The position numbers were made by a program, and so were the translations under genes. Of a stretch of 34,662 bases of DNA, positions 23,958 to 33,338 are shown piece by piece (the first letter of the stretch is position 1; the number at the start of each line of letters is the position of its first letter). Below the pieces are notes generated by a model. That model did not search any database. It saw nothing but the letters and a program-made list of their open reading frames with translations, and had not been told where the DNA came from. Location: the NCBI GenBank assembly GCA_021773435.1, contig JAJFKC010000047.1, forward strand, positions 1 through 34,662. The letters are read 5' to 3'. Source of the stretch: Porticoccaceae bacterium. Lineage in GTDB: Bacteria; Pseudomonadota; Gammaproteobacteria; Pseudomonadales; Porticoccaceae.

Positions 23958-24719
23958 CTATTTGAATACTGGCTTACGCTTCTCGCGGAAGGCGCTGACA
24001 CCTTCAACGGTATCTTCATCAAGAAATAGAAATGGCATCATATCTTTAGCATAGGTGATCTCGGCACCGCCCAGTTCACGATTGTAGACAGATTTAGCGT
24101 AGCGAATTGCCATCTGCGATTTGGAGGCTATTTTGTCAGCGAGTTCAAAAGCCTGATCCAATAAATCTTTATGGGGAACCACTTTCAGTACCAGGCCTAG
24201 ATCTTTAGCTTCCTGTGCTGAAATTGGCTCGCCCATCATGCTCAGGTATTTGGCCATTTGACGACCAACTAACTCTGCAAGGCGGACGATGGCGAAGCCA
24301 GGTAAGAGGCCAAGTTGGATCTCTGGTACACCAAATTTTGCCTTCTCTGAAGCGATCACAAAATCCGATGCGATAGCAATTTCAAAGCCGCCGCCAAAGG
24401 CAAACCCGTTAACCGCTGCGATAACGGGTTTGCTGGTGTTTTCAGGTAGCGCCAGAACGTCGAGGACTTTATCGATAAACTGTTTGGCATAGGTGGTGGT
24501 GAATTCAAAGCCGCTGATATCGGCACCCGCGCAAAAGGCCTTTTCTCCGGCCCCAGTAAGGATAATCACTCTAACCTGAGGGTCATCATCAGCCTTAGCC
24601 ATTGCCGTCGTCAGGCCACTGCGAATGCCTGGGCTCAAGGCGTTAAGCTTGCTCGGTTCATCCAGTGTAACCAGGGCGGTAGTGCCCTTGACTTCATACT
24701 CTACGCTGTCCAATCGCAT
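23958..24719 (-). CDS. Enoyl-CoA hydratase/isomerase (crotonase family)
   Basis: This 253-residue crotonase-fold enzyme has CAGADISGF (63-71) and the segment NGFAFGGGFEIAIASD, which form the oxyanion hole. Glu113 (GGFEIA) and Glu133 (VPEIQLGLLPG) occupy the two catalytic acid/base positions of true hydratases. Hydration of trans-2-enoyl-CoA in fatty-acid or side-chain oxidation is likely. The usual GFGGTQ motif is GFAIVR here, a modest departure. The ATG at 24719 is chosen because AGGGAG lies seven nt upstream; a longer start at 24737 would overlap the pump gene. It follows the RND transporter by 10 nt and may be read from the same transcript, although the functions are unrelated. Confidence 0.88.
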   Translation of the reverse strand: MRLDSVEYEVKGTTALVTLDEPSKLNALSPGIRSGLTTAMAKADDDPQVRVIILTGAGEKAFCAGADISGFEFTTTYAKQFIDKVLDVLALPENTSKPVIAAVNGFAFGGGFEIAIASDFVIASEKAKFGVPEIQLGLLPGFAIVRLAELVGRQMAKYLSMMGEPISAQEAKDLGLVLKVVPHKDLLDQAFELADKIASKSQMAIRYAKSVYNRELGGAEITYAKDMMPFLFLDEDTVEGVSAFREKRKPVFK

Positions 24720-24729
24720 GGATAACTCC

Positions 24730-27700
24730 CTACTCATTTATGGGTGCTGTGGCTTCTTGCGGTGCCTTGGAGGATTCGGGTTGAGTCTCGCCGGTAAAAC
24801 GCGCTTGCAACCACGCCATAAAGCCTTCGAGTATTGAATACACCGGAGGTACCACCACCAGGGTCAACAGCGTTGATGACAACATGCCACCGATAACGGC
24901 TACAGACAGCGGCCCATTAGTCTCGTGACCTGCGCCAAAACCCAGTGCCGCTGGCAATAGAGCCAGAATCACGGTGAAGGAGGTCATCAACACCGGACGC
25001 AGACGAACCGGGCAGGCTTCAAGCAATGCCTCGTCGATCCCTTTACCCTCGGCGCGGCGTTGATTGGTGATGTCCACCAGCAGAATCGAGTTTTTCGCCA
25101 CCAGGCCAACCAGCAGTACCAGCCCGATCATCGAGTAAGTATTGAGTGTATGCCCGGTAAACCACAGGGCTATGATGCCGCCCATCATAGCCAGGGGTTG
25201 CGCAGTCATAATAATAAATGGCTGGACAAAGGAGTTAAATTGGCTTGCGAGCACCATGTAGAGCAGCACCGTGGCCAGGGTAAAGGCAAACAGCATATTG
25301 GCGGCGGTTTTACCAAATTCTTCTGACTGACCTTTGAATGTCAGTGTGTAGCCGATAGGTAGTAATTCCTCAGCGGTGCTACGCACAGTCTCGATAGCTG
25401 TGGCGAGAGGCATAGTGGTGGGCTTACCGTAAAAGGGCGCTGAGTAGCGCAGGTCGTAGCGTGAGATAGACGCGGGCCCAAGTTTTTCTTCAAGCCTGGC
25501 GACGGTATCGACGCGAATCATATTACCAGTGCGCGAACGTAGGTAGATCCGGTTCAAATCGCTGGCCGACTGGAAATGACCATCGGCCGCTTTAACGCGA
25601 ACATCGTAGCGCTCACCATCACCGGGGTCGTCATTATATTTGGCGACATCGAGGCCGCCGACCATAACATTCACAGCCTGGGCGATGTCGCGGGTAGAGA
25701 AGCCCAGATCAGCGGCACGAACGCTATCGACCCGCAGCTGATATTGGGGCAATTCAAGATTCAGATCTAGATCGATATTGCCCATGCCCTCGATACCGAC
25801 GAGTTTGTCTTCAAGCAGATAAGCAAGCCGGGCGACCTCGTTGAGATTGGGGCCGTTGATTGAATATTGCAGGGGCTCGCCGCGAGAGCCACCCAGTTTC
25901 GGAATAGGCGCGGGGAAAGCCCTGGCACCCGGTACAGTGGCTAATTCTTTAGCGAGTATCTTGATCAGTTCCTGCTGGGTTTGATCGCGCTCGGAAGCTG
26001 GCGTCATGCGCACAAAGCCCATGGCGGTGGTCACCTGTCGGCCGCTGCTGCCCAAACCAAAAAAGTAACTCATAATGACATCGTTGTGGCCGGCTAGAAT
26101 AGCTTCAACTTCCCTGAGTCTGTTGCTGGAGTATTCTATGCCGGAACCCAGTGGCGTACGGACGATCACCATAAAGCTGGCTTCGTCCTGACCAGGATTG
26201 AATTCTTTGCCGATATCTTTTAGGAAAAACATTGAGCCCATCACCAGTAAGCCGGTAATACCGAGCACGGTCCAACGGAACTTTAAAGCCAGGCCAAGCA
26301 ATTTGGCGTAGTTGCGTTCCATACTGCGAAAGCTCTTTTCCAGCCAGTAATACAGCCCACCTTCGTGTTCTTCGACCTCAAGAAATCGCGAGCACAACAT
26401 AGGTGTCAGAGTCATGGAGACAAACCAGGATACTAGCACCCCCACCGTTACCACCACCGCAAATGAGGAGAAAAAGCGGCCGATCATACCGCCCATAAAA
26501 ATAACGGGCACAAATATGCAGACCAGCGACAGGGTCGCTGCCAGCACCGGGAAGACCACCTCGGCGGTACCATTGACGGCGGCTGTTTTAGGATCGGGAT
26601 CGATGGATTCTCGATGCCGAAATATATTTTCGAGCACCACGATGGCGTCATCGACCACGATGCCGATAAGCAACAATAGCGCTAATAATGTCATTGAGTT
26701 CAGCGTATAACCCAGAAAATATATCGCGGCGACAGCACCAAACAATGAGATAGGAATAGCGATGCCGATGATGATGGTCGAGCGAATGCTCTTCAGGAAC
26801 ATCCATACCACCAACGCGGTGAGCAGCGTTCCGAGAATCAAGTGTTCTTCCAGCGCTTCGACCATGTTACGAACAAACAGCGAGTCGTCGGAGGCGATGG
26901 TGAGTTTCATGCCGGGTGGTAACTGTGGCCGGATTTCTTCTTCAATGCGTCGATAGGCTTCATCGATGATTTCAACGGTGTTGGCATTGGAGATTTTCGC
27001 AATGCCCAGGCCAACGGTGGTTTTGCCATTGACTCGCGCCAGGCTTCGCAGGTCGGCCATGCCATCTTCAACATCCGCCATGATGCCGAGCTTGAGCGGT
27101 GCTCCATCTCGATAAGCTACAACCAGGTTTTCCAGTTGCCGCGGATCATGGTATTCCATGTCGAGCTTGACCATATGCTCAGTGTTACCACTGACCAGAA
27201 ATCCGCCCGGCATCATGAAATGCTCATTTCTGATGGCGGCGAGTATTTCTTTAGTAGTCACGCTAAACGCGGCCATGCGGTCGAGGTCGAGATTGATTCT
27301 GATGGTGCGCTCGCTGCGGCCACCGATACGTATCTCACCAACCCCATCGATGGTTTCAAGATTTTTCTTGATGGTATTAATGGCGTAAGAATTGAGTTGC
27401 TGCAGCGTTCTATCGCCTTCAAGTGCCAGCCACATAATCGGCGAAGCGCCGAATTCGAGCTTAGCAACGATGGGGGGATCTGCGTCCTGGGGCAGCAGGT
27501 TAAGGACCTGGTTGACCTTTGCCTGAATTTCATCGAAGGCGACATTGGTGTCCTTATCCAGATCAAAGGTGACGACCACGGTTGAATTGCCGGGGGACGA
27601 GGTGGATGAAATATGCTCGATGCCGGGCACGGCATTAACGGCGGTCTCGATGATATTGGTGATGGATGCGTCGATAACATCTGGATTGGCACCAATCAGG

Positions 27701-27849
27701 TTGGTTTTTACCGCGACCAGAGGAAATTCGGTGGTGGGGTATCGATCAACCCCCACTCTGGAATAGCCGATAAGGCCAAACAAGATTAGCACTGCTGACA
27801 ACATAGTCGTCAGCACATGGCGATTGATGGAAAGCGTAGGTAGATTCAT
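24730..27849 (-). CDS. RND efflux transporter, inner-membrane component (AcrB/MexB-like)
   Basis: This 1039-residue proton-driven pump subunit is of normal length. It has the usual layout of one helix, a large periplasmic loop, six helices, a second loop and five helices. SRVGVDRYPTTEFPLVAVKT (30-49) and the IIETAVNAVPGIEHISSTS region are family hallmarks. The proton-relay pair is Asp400-Asp401 in GIVVDDAIVVLENIFRHRE. Late in the sequence, GLVAKNSILLVDITNQRR marks the other half of the relay. The overall character is closer to the broad MdtB/CzcA-like 'efflux RND permease' group than to AcrB itself, so the substrate is open. The adaptor gene lies 19 nt upstream. No outer-membrane channel gene is present here, so a TolC-like protein encoded elsewhere is expected. 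Confidence 0.95.
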   Translation of the reverse strand: MNLPTLSINRHVLTTMLSAVLILFGLIGYSRVGVDRYPTTEFPLVAVKTNLIGANPDVIDASITNIIETAVNAVPGIEHISSTSSPGNSTVVVTFDLDKDTNVAFDEIQAKVNQVLNLLPQDADPPIVAKLEFGASPIMWLALEGDRTLQQLNSYAINTIKKNLETIDGVGEIRIGGRSERTIRINLDLDRMAAFSVTTKEILAAIRNEHFMMPGGFLVSGNTEHMVKLDMEYHDPRQLENLVVAYRDGAPLKLGIMADVEDGMADLRSLARVNGKTTVGLGIAKISNANTVEIIDEAYRRIEEEIRPQLPPGMKLTIASDDSLFVRNMVEALEEHLILGTLLTALVVWMFLKSIRSTIIIGIAIPISLFGAVAAIYFLGYTLNSMTLLALLLLIGIVVDDAIVVLENIFRHRESIDPDPKTAAVNGTAEVVFPVLAATLSLVCIFVPVIFMGGMIGRFFSSFAVVVTVGVLVSWFVSMTLTPMLCSRFLEVEEHEGGLYYWLEKSFRSMERNYAKLLGLALKFRWTVLGITGLLVMGSMFFLKDIGKEFNPGQDEASFMVIVRTPLGSGIEYSSNRLREVEAILAGHNDVIMSYFFGLGSSGRQVTTAMGFVRMTPASERDQTQQELIKILAKELATVPGARAFPAPIPKLGGSRGEPLQYSINGPNLNEVARLAYLLEDKLVGIEGMGNIDLDLNLELPQYQLRVDSVRAADLGFSTRDIAQAVNVMVGGLDVAKYNDDPGDGERYDVRVKAADGHFQSASDLNRIYLRSRTGNMIRVDTVARLEEKLGPASISRYDLRYSAPFYGKPTTMPLATAIETVRSTAEELLPIGYTLTFKGQSEEFGKTAANMLFAFTLATVLLYMVLASQFNSFVQPFIIMTAQPLAMMGGIIALWFTGHTLNTYSMIGLVLLVGLVAKNSILLVDITNQRRAEGKGIDEALLEACPVRLRPVLMTSFTVILALLPAALGFGAGHETNGPLSVAVIGGMLSSTLLTLVVVPPVYSILEGFMAWLQARFTGETQPESSKAPQEATAPINE

Positions 27850-27868
27850 GATCTAGGGCCTGCTGATG

Positions 27869-28969
27869 CTATTTGCTTGTCGAGATAGTGACAGGGGCGC
27901 CATCGGTAAGATAGCCAGCGCCGTTAACGACAACGGTTTCGTCGCCGCTGAGGCCGGAAGTGATTTCTACCCGATCGCCGACATATTCGCCAGTTTCGAT
28001 AATTTGCTGTTGGACGGTATTGTCATTGACGACATACACGACCTTGCCTGCGGGACGCAAAACGACCGAGGCCAGTGGCACGGTAATAGCATTTTCTCTC
28101 TTCTCCAGAACAATCGTTCCGGTGACACTGGCACCGGGTTGCCATTTGCCGGGGTTATCAATGATGGTGAGCACATCGATGGCGCGATTGCTGGTGCCGA
28201 CAATGGGTCGGATTTCCTCAATCACACTGGTGACGGTTGTCTCGGGATCGAGCGGTGATACCAGTTTGACCACTAGGCCTCTGCTAATTCTTGGTGCCAG
28301 CGTTTCAGGCAGGGGCAGGCGAGCGCGTAACTTGTCGATTTTGGTGATGCGCAATAATGGGTCGCCGACCTTAACAAAGTCTCCAATGCTGGCTAGCTCC
28401 TGGTCGACAACGCCGGTGTAGGGCGAAATGACACGGGTTTTGGTCAAACCTCGTTGCTTCTGCTTGAGTCTCGCCCGGGCAGCATTGAGCTGTTCTTCGA
28501 GGGCATCGAGCTGAGCTTTAGCATCGTCATAGCGGTCGGTGGAGATCAATTTGTCTTCTACCAGTTTAGCGTAACGGTTCACGGTTCGTTTCTGGTTGTT
28601 GTGCAGGGCAGTGAGTTGCGCTGCCTCGGCTTGAGCACCCCGCTCAGCAATCAAATAATCTTCGGTCTCTAACTCCACCAACAACTGGCCAACGACTACC
28701 TGCCTGCCCGCTTTGCTATGGGCCGCAATAATCCGGCCTTCTACTTCGGCGGAGACTTCAGGCCTGAAAATGCTTTCCAGGGCGCCCACCGACGGTTCGG
28801 TGATCTCCAGAGTGGACACTTCAACCTGAGTGGTCGATACGATGGTAGACCGTACGACGGGTTTAGTGTTTTTCTGCGCTTCTTCAGCATCGTGGTCACC
28901 GCATCCTGAAATAATGCCCAGAGCGGCTATCGCCACAATGTAAACAATCCATGTGTTAAGCTTTCGCAT
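27869..28969 (-). CDS. RND efflux periplasmic adaptor, lipoprotein (MFP/HlyD family)
   Basis: This 366-residue protein has a type II signal peptide with lipobox IISGC (lipidated Cys23). A lipoyl-like half (STLEITEPSVGALESIF... and GRIIAAHSKAGRQVVVGQLLVELE) leads into a coiled-coil hairpin (about 115-170, AARARLKQKQRG). The second lipoyl half is VISPYTGVVDQELASIGDFVKVGDPLLRI, followed by beta-barrel and membrane-proximal domains. It bridges the RND pump to an outer-membrane channel. Its start at 28969 lies downstream of a long spacer in which I find no regulator gene. The stop is 19 nt from the transporter start, a standard two-gene operon. Confidence 0.94.
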   Translation of the reverse strand: MRKLNTWIVYIVAIAALGIISGCGDHDAEEAQKNTKPVVRSTIVSTTQVEVSTLEITEPSVGALESIFRPEVSAEVEGRIIAAHSKAGRQVVVGQLLVELETEDYLIAERGAQAEAAQLTALHNNQKRTVNRYAKLVEDKLISTDRYDDAKAQLDALEEQLNAARARLKQKQRGLTKTRVISPYTGVVDQELASIGDFVKVGDPLLRITKIDKLRARLPLPETLAPRISRGLVVKLVSPLDPETTVTSVIEEIRPIVGTSNRAIDVLTIIDNPGKWQPGASVTGTIVLEKRENAITVPLASVVLRPAGKVVYVVNDNTVQQQIIETGEYVGDRVEITSGLSGDETVVVNGAGYLTDGAPVTISTSK

Positions 28970-29947
28970 AGTTTTTTCGTACCTGGCACGGTCTAGTGCT
29001 TAGTTGTGTAATAGAGGTATATAAAATTATAAAAATAAACTGGTGAATTCGGCTTTACGTTGTCTTTCGAGAAAACATTTAGCAATCTACCCGAGCGCGG
29101 AGAAGTGATTGCGTAGTGGCGAGTTGGTTAGTGATGAATTATGTAGTGGCTAAAAAGTAGTATGGAGTGGATCAGCAGCCAGCGGCTGATTATCGCTCGG
29201 CTTACTTGTTCAGTAAAATTCGCATGGTTCATATGGCCTATGCCACATAAGCTATACCACAAATATGATTTTAGCCAATGGGTTTTAGCACTGTCCACGA
29301 AACCCACTATTTCCCGGCCAATTCAGGGCTTATATCAAAGGGGATTCGAGGGCCCGAAGGTGATTTTCTACCGAGTCCAATTACCTGATGTGCAGCCCAC
29401 AGACTCTGACGGCTCTCCAGCCAGTGCCTGTCTCCATTTGCCCCCGGAAATCGCCGCGTATTGTCGCAGAAAACTGGCTAATTGAACAAGTGCGTGTTAC
29501 TTGTCGATAGAGGAGCTGGCAGCCCTATTTTGTCGTAAACGGCTATCGAGTTCTCGTAAGGGCATTGAGGTAATGGTATTGGGTAGTTGGGAACGAAATT
29601 GATTTAGCGCATTATAGCGCCGAATTTATGGGTTGCCTCGCCATAATAGTCTATGTTTGAATTGTGGCAGCTCTTCACAATGGTGAAATGCCCGACTTTC
29701 TGTACTAAGCTTAAACCTCTTGCTTAAACGCCTAAAACATTTGATTAGGTATTCCTGGTAAGCGTATAGCGGCTACCCTTTTGGGGCGTGAAATACGAAG
29801 TGTGGGCGTAACGCTGCAGGAGCCCAGGGTATATTACGTGATGCTAATGGTCGCAATTTTCTTTTGACCGAGGGGCATACTCAACTTATTCACTGATTAC
29901 CGTCATAGGTATTCATTCATTCGCTAACTATCTTAAAGGGGAAACCA
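28970..29947. other. 978-nt spacer between divergent pump and hydrolase genes
   Basis: I see no convincing gene. A 107-codon plus-strand frame (29162-29485) lacks a ribosome site and any recognisable motif. TTGATT (29741-29746) and TATAGC (29765-29770), 18 nt apart, are a weak candidate promoter for the hydrolase gene, with a leader of about 170 nt. The divergent promoter for the pump must also lie here, but I cannot place it. Confidence 0.4.
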
Positions 29948-30736
29948 TTGGCTACTTGGAAAGAAGAAACTATCAATATTGCTGGAGCTGAACTCACAGT
30001 AATACGGGGCGGCAAAGGCAAGCCTCTGTTTATTTGTCACGATGAGATGGGCTACACCGGCTGGATGAAATGGAACGAGGCATTGTCCAAGTCTCGAGAG
30101 CTGATCATTCCACTGCAACCGGGTTTTGGTAAATCACCGCGTCAGGACTGGATGTGGCGGCATCGGGATCTGGCTAATTACTATCTAAATGTGATTCGCG
30201 AAATGGGTTTGGATAAGCCCGACGTGCTTGGATTTTCTGCTGGAGGCTACATTGCCGCAGAGATGGCTGCTGCAAGTCCTGAAATTTTGGGCAGCCTAAC
30301 TCTGGTTGGTCCTATGGGAATCAAACCAGATGAGGGTGAAATCGCTGAGATGTTTGCTGTTACGGTAAACACTTATCTACGCTTGTCCGTACATGATCAG
30401 AATTGTGAAGAATATGGCCAGATGTATGGTGGTGAGATGAGTCCTGAACAGTTCGAACTGTTTGAAGATGCTCGTGCGGAAAGTGCACGTATTGGCTGGG
30501 AGCCGTATATGTTTAATCCTAGTCTGCCAGACCTGCTTAGAAGTGCCGCTAATACAAAACTGCCAACTTTGCTGGTTCGTGGCGAACAGGACGAGGTTAT
30601 TCCTCAAGATTGTATCAGGAGGTATCAAGAAGCCTTGCCACAGGCTAACGCTGTTAGTATTTCTAATGCCGGGCATCGCTGTGAAGTAGAGAACAGTGGC
30701 GAGTTCATTAGTGCGGTACAAAATTTTCTATCTTAA
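29948..30736 (+). CDS. Alpha/beta-hydrolase
   Basis: This 262-residue alpha/beta-hydrolase has a complete catalytic triad: Ser97 in the nucleophile elbow GFSAGG, Asp215 in RGEQDEVIP and His243 in NAGHRCEVE. The oxyanion-side loop is the FICHDEMGYTGW region. The overall pattern is that of MhpC-like C-C bond or ester hydrolases of ring-degradation pathways. The start is TTG at 29948, with AAGGGG seven nt upstream; no ATG fits. The flavin-dependent oxidoreductase gene follows 33 nt downstream on the same strand. It could therefore hydrolyse a lactone, ester or cleavage product made by that enzyme; the substrate is not known. Confidence 0.85.
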   Translation: MATWKEETINIAGAELTVIRGGKGKPLFICHDEMGYTGWMKWNEALSKSRELIIPLQPGFGKSPRQDWMWRHRDLANYYLNVIREMGLDKPDVLGFSAGGYIAAEMAAASPEILGSLTLVGPMGIKPDEGEIAEMFAVTVNTYLRLSVHDQNCEEYGQMYGGEMSPEQFELFEDARAESARIGWEPYMFNPSLPDLLRSAANTKLPTLLVRGEQDEVIPQDCIRRYQEALPQANAVSISNAGHRCEVENSGEFISAVQNFLS

Positions 30737-30768
30737 AGCTTATTAATTGACCTGGAGGTTAACTGATC

Positions 30769-32097
30769 ATGCAAATTGCACATTTTACTGAACGGCCCGT
30801 CCGTTATGTGCCAGAAGAGCCGGTTCTAGAGAATCGCGCCTTTTTTGGTATTTCAAATAAATATGTGGATCGTCAAAAATCCGCAGATGATTACAATTTC
30901 TACCTTGATGAAGCTTGTTACTGCGAAGAAGTAGGCTTCGACGCCGTTGCCCTTAACGAGCACCATGGCAACCCTTTTTGTTCGGGTAATGTTGTAAACG
31001 TAGAAGCGGCTATTTTGGCGCGTATTACAACAAAGGTGAAAATTGTCATTATTGGCAATATGTTACCTGGAGTTAAGCATCCTCTGCGGGTAGCAGAAGA
31101 GCTGGCCACTATCGATACGATCTCTCGTGGCCGACTGGTATCCGGTTGGGTGCGTGGCGCGGGTAGCGAGCAGTTTTTCAACAATGCTAATCCTACCTAT
31201 AACCGTGAGATGTTTAATGAGGCCCACCAGTTTATTATCGATTGCTGGACGAAAGAAGGCCCCTGGCGCTATGAAGGTAAGCACTTCCATTATCGCCATG
31301 TAAATCCCTGGGTAATGCCCTATCAAGAACCTTATCCTCAGCAGTGGATTCCGGGTGTTTTGAGTCCCGAAACTGTATTGTGGTGTGCTGAGAAGCAATA
31401 TCCCTATCTTGGTTTAGGTACGGCTCTCGGACCTACCTGTGACTTGTGGGATATGTACGCTGATAAATCAGCAGAGTTGGGTTATCAGGCTGGCCCTGAA
31501 AACTTTGGTTATTTGCTACCAGTATTCTGTTCAGATACCGATGAAAAAGCCTTTGAAATTGGCAAAGGCTTTATTTTCGGCGGTGGTCAGAATGCATTCT
31601 CACGACCAGAGCACACACTGCCTCCTGGCTACAATTCCAAAGCCGCTATTCGTATGTTGGCGAGCCAACCTGGAGGTAGCTGGTTAGGTGTCAGTAAGGC
31701 CAAGTTGATGGCTAGCCAGGAAGATGCATGGGATTCCGCTGCTTTTGATTCCTTGAAAGCAAAACTGATCAAGGGGTATGAGAAGGTACAGGAAAACATG
31801 CAGGTGGTAGTGGGGAGCCCTGAAACTGTAACCAAGAAAATTTGTGACATTCTTGAAGTCATTCGTCCAGGGGTATTTACAGTTTTTGCGGTGCAAGGCA
31901 ATGTCAGTGATAAAGACCGTCTCAATAGTGTCAAACTGCTGGGTGAGCAAGTATTGCCAGCAGTAAGAGAGTTTGCTGATAAGCAGGAGCTGACTGGGCC
32001 GTTCGATCGAGAGCCGGGTCTGGTAAAACTGGCGCCGGGAACTAAGCGTGCACCGGTCGTGAACCGTGATGCTTTGGAGAAGTTAAATCTGCCCTGA
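30769..32097 (+). CDS. LLM-class (luciferase-like) flavin-dependent oxidoreductase, long form
   Basis: In this 442-residue bacterial-luciferase-fold protein, GFDAVALNEHHGNPF holds the conserved Glu-His-His stretch at the barrel. KVKIVIIGNMLPGVKHPLRVAEELATIDTISRGRLVSGWVRGAGSEQ is the flavin-binding core, and VVVGSPETVTKKICDI near the C-terminus is also typical. Such enzymes use reduced FMN or F420 and often oxygen, for example in Baeyer-Villiger, sulfonate or alkane oxidation. No dedicated flavin reductase is encoded nearby. The C-terminus carries about 40 extra residues (GPFDREPGLVKLAPGTKRAP...). GGAGG precedes the ATG by ten nt. It lies 33 nt behind the hydrolase and is closed by a strong bidirectional terminator. 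Confidence 0.88.
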   Translation: MQIAHFTERPVRYVPEEPVLENRAFFGISNKYVDRQKSADDYNFYLDEACYCEEVGFDAVALNEHHGNPFCSGNVVNVEAAILARITTKVKIVIIGNMLPGVKHPLRVAEELATIDTISRGRLVSGWVRGAGSEQFFNNANPTYNREMFNEAHQFIIDCWTKEGPWRYEGKHFHYRHVNPWVMPYQEPYPQQWIPGVLSPETVLWCAEKQYPYLGLGTALGPTCDLWDMYADKSAELGYQAGPENFGYLLPVFCSDTDEKAFEIGKGFIFGGGQNAFSRPEHTLPPGYNSKAAIRMLASQPGGSWLGVSKAKLMASQEDAWDSAAFDSLKAKLIKGYEKVQENMQVVVGSPETVTKKICDILEVIRPGVFTVFAVQGNVSDKDRLNSVKLLGEQVLPAVREFADKQELTGPFDREPGLVKLAPGTKRAPVVNRDALEKLNLP

Positions 32098-32115
32098 TAT
32101 TAATGGGTTGAGATT

Positions 32116-32151
32116 AACAAAAAAGGGCACCAAATGGTGCCCTTTTTTGTT
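32116..32151. terminator. Bidirectional intrinsic terminator
   Basis: A perfect 17-bp inverted repeat (32116-32132 with 32135-32151) has a GGGCACC core flanked by A6 and T6 runs. It serves the plus-strand oxidoreductase and the minus-strand SDR gene, which converge here. Confidence 0.9.
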
Positions 32152-32213
32152 TGCGCGTTCCTGGATATGCTAAAAACTTCTACCCATAGTTTTCGGGAGG
32201 TTAGTTCTTCGAG

Positions 32214-32975
32214 CTAGCCCTCCAAAGAAAAGCCGGCAGTCATACCGCCATCAGCGATAAATTCGGAGCCAGTGGAATAACTGGCGTCGTCTGACGCGAG
32301 ATAAGCGGCAAGAGTAGCCATTTCCTCAGGCTGGCCAATGCGACCAATGGGGATGGCTTTGAAAGCCTCGGCGGCTTCGTCGGCGGTGAGGTTAATGTCA
32401 TTGAGAATCTTGGTTTGTACGCCACCGGGATGCAGAGAGTTAACGCGAATGCCATATTTTCCTAGCTCAAGGGCTGCCACCTTAGTCATACCCCGTACCG
32501 CAAATTTACTGGCGCAATAGGCCGATGCGCCGTACATGCCTGTTAGCCCGTCGATGGAAGCAATGTTAATTATAGAGCCACCCCCAGCGTCTTTCATCGC
32601 GTTGACTACCGATTTCATACCCAGAAATACACCCACCTGGTTAACATTGATAACCTTGTTGTAGGACTCTAGCGTCGTTTCATGAGTTTCGATGGCAGGC
32701 GTAATAATGCCCGCATTGTTGACCAAAACATTGACCTTGCCAAATTTTTCGACAGTGGCCGCAACAACCTTAGCCCAGCTCTCTTCATTGGTCACATCAA
32801 GGTTCATGTATGCCGCCGAGGCACCGATGGACGTAGCGGTTTTTTCACCCTCGTCATCGAGAACATCAGTCAGCATCACCTTCGCGCCGCGTTCGGCAAA
32901 CAGTCTCGCCTCTGCCGCACCCTGGCCGCGTGCTGAACCGGTAATGATTGCTACTTTTCCGTCTAGAGTACCCAT
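32214..32975 (-). CDS. Short-chain dehydrogenase (hydroxysteroid/cyclohexanol dehydrogenase-like)
   Basis: This 253-residue classical SDR is fully equipped: TGSARGQG cofactor loop (12-19), LDVTNE, NNAGI (86-90) and the catalytic Ser140, Tyr153 and Lys157 (IASIDGL...YCASK). Asp37 after the second strand suggests preference for NAD(H). The closest character is that of 3-alpha(20-beta)-hydroxysteroid or cyclic-alcohol dehydrogenases, for which LHPGGVQT is typical; a FabG role is less likely away from fatty-acid genes. AGGAA lies about nine nt before the ATG. It converges on the flavoprotein gene and points away from the second LLM gene. It could oxidise an alcohol to the ketone used by those enzymes. 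Confidence 0.9.
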   Translation of the reverse strand: MGTLDGKVAIITGSARGQGAAEARLFAERGAKVMLTDVLDDEGEKTATSIGASAAYMNLDVTNEESWAKVVAATVEKFGKVNVLVNNAGIITPAIETHETTLESYNKVINVNQVGVFLGMKSVVNAMKDAGGGSIINIASIDGLTGMYGASAYCASKFAVRGMTKVAALELGKYGIRVNSLHPGGVQTKILNDINLTADEAAEAFKAIPIGRIGQPEEMATLAAYLASDDASYSTGSEFIADGGMTAGFSLEG

Positions 32976-33338
32976 AGTTTGTATTCCTGTAATTGAATAT
33001 GCAGTTTAGTTTTAAAATCGAAGTTGACGATTGTCGGTCACCACTGTCGGCTCGCACAGCGAGGGGTAACGGGGGACGCAAATATAGAGCCTTTTAACCT
33101 GAAACGCGAGCGTGGCTGCGTTCCGTTTAGCTCGCCATCCAACCACCAGTATTGGATAACGCCATTTTAACAGTAAGTCTGTCGGGCCCTACCTGGTGGG
33201 ATATGTCTGATGGAATGTTGCCAGCGTGGCGCTACAGCCACTATAGTACCCGGCCACGTATTTCCTCATGTAGCTTGATAACGATTACTTTAGGCAATAG
33301 CTATTTTAATTTCGTAACTTTAACCTTAGGAGACAATT
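32976..33338. other. Divergent spacer between SDR and second LLM gene
   Basis: I see no gene here. A good plus-strand promoter lies at 33218-33247. Signals for the minus-strand SDR gene are not evident beyond its ribosome site. No clear operator dyad is seen. Confidence 0.5.
33218..33247 (+). promoter_or_regulatory. Sigma-70-type promoter for the second LLM gene
   Basis: TTGCCA (33218-33223) and TATAGT (33242-33247) are 18 nt apart, each one base from consensus. The leader would be about 85 nt, ending in TTAGGAGAC before the ATG. Confidence 0.5.

Noticed and set aside
27136-27585. 149-codon plus-strand frame
   Set aside because: It is antisense to the RND transporter, whose motifs are unambiguous.
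29162-29485. 107-codon plus-strand frame in the pump-hydrolase spacer
   Set aside because: There is no ribosome site, no recognisable motif, and irregular composition. It is not listed as a gene.
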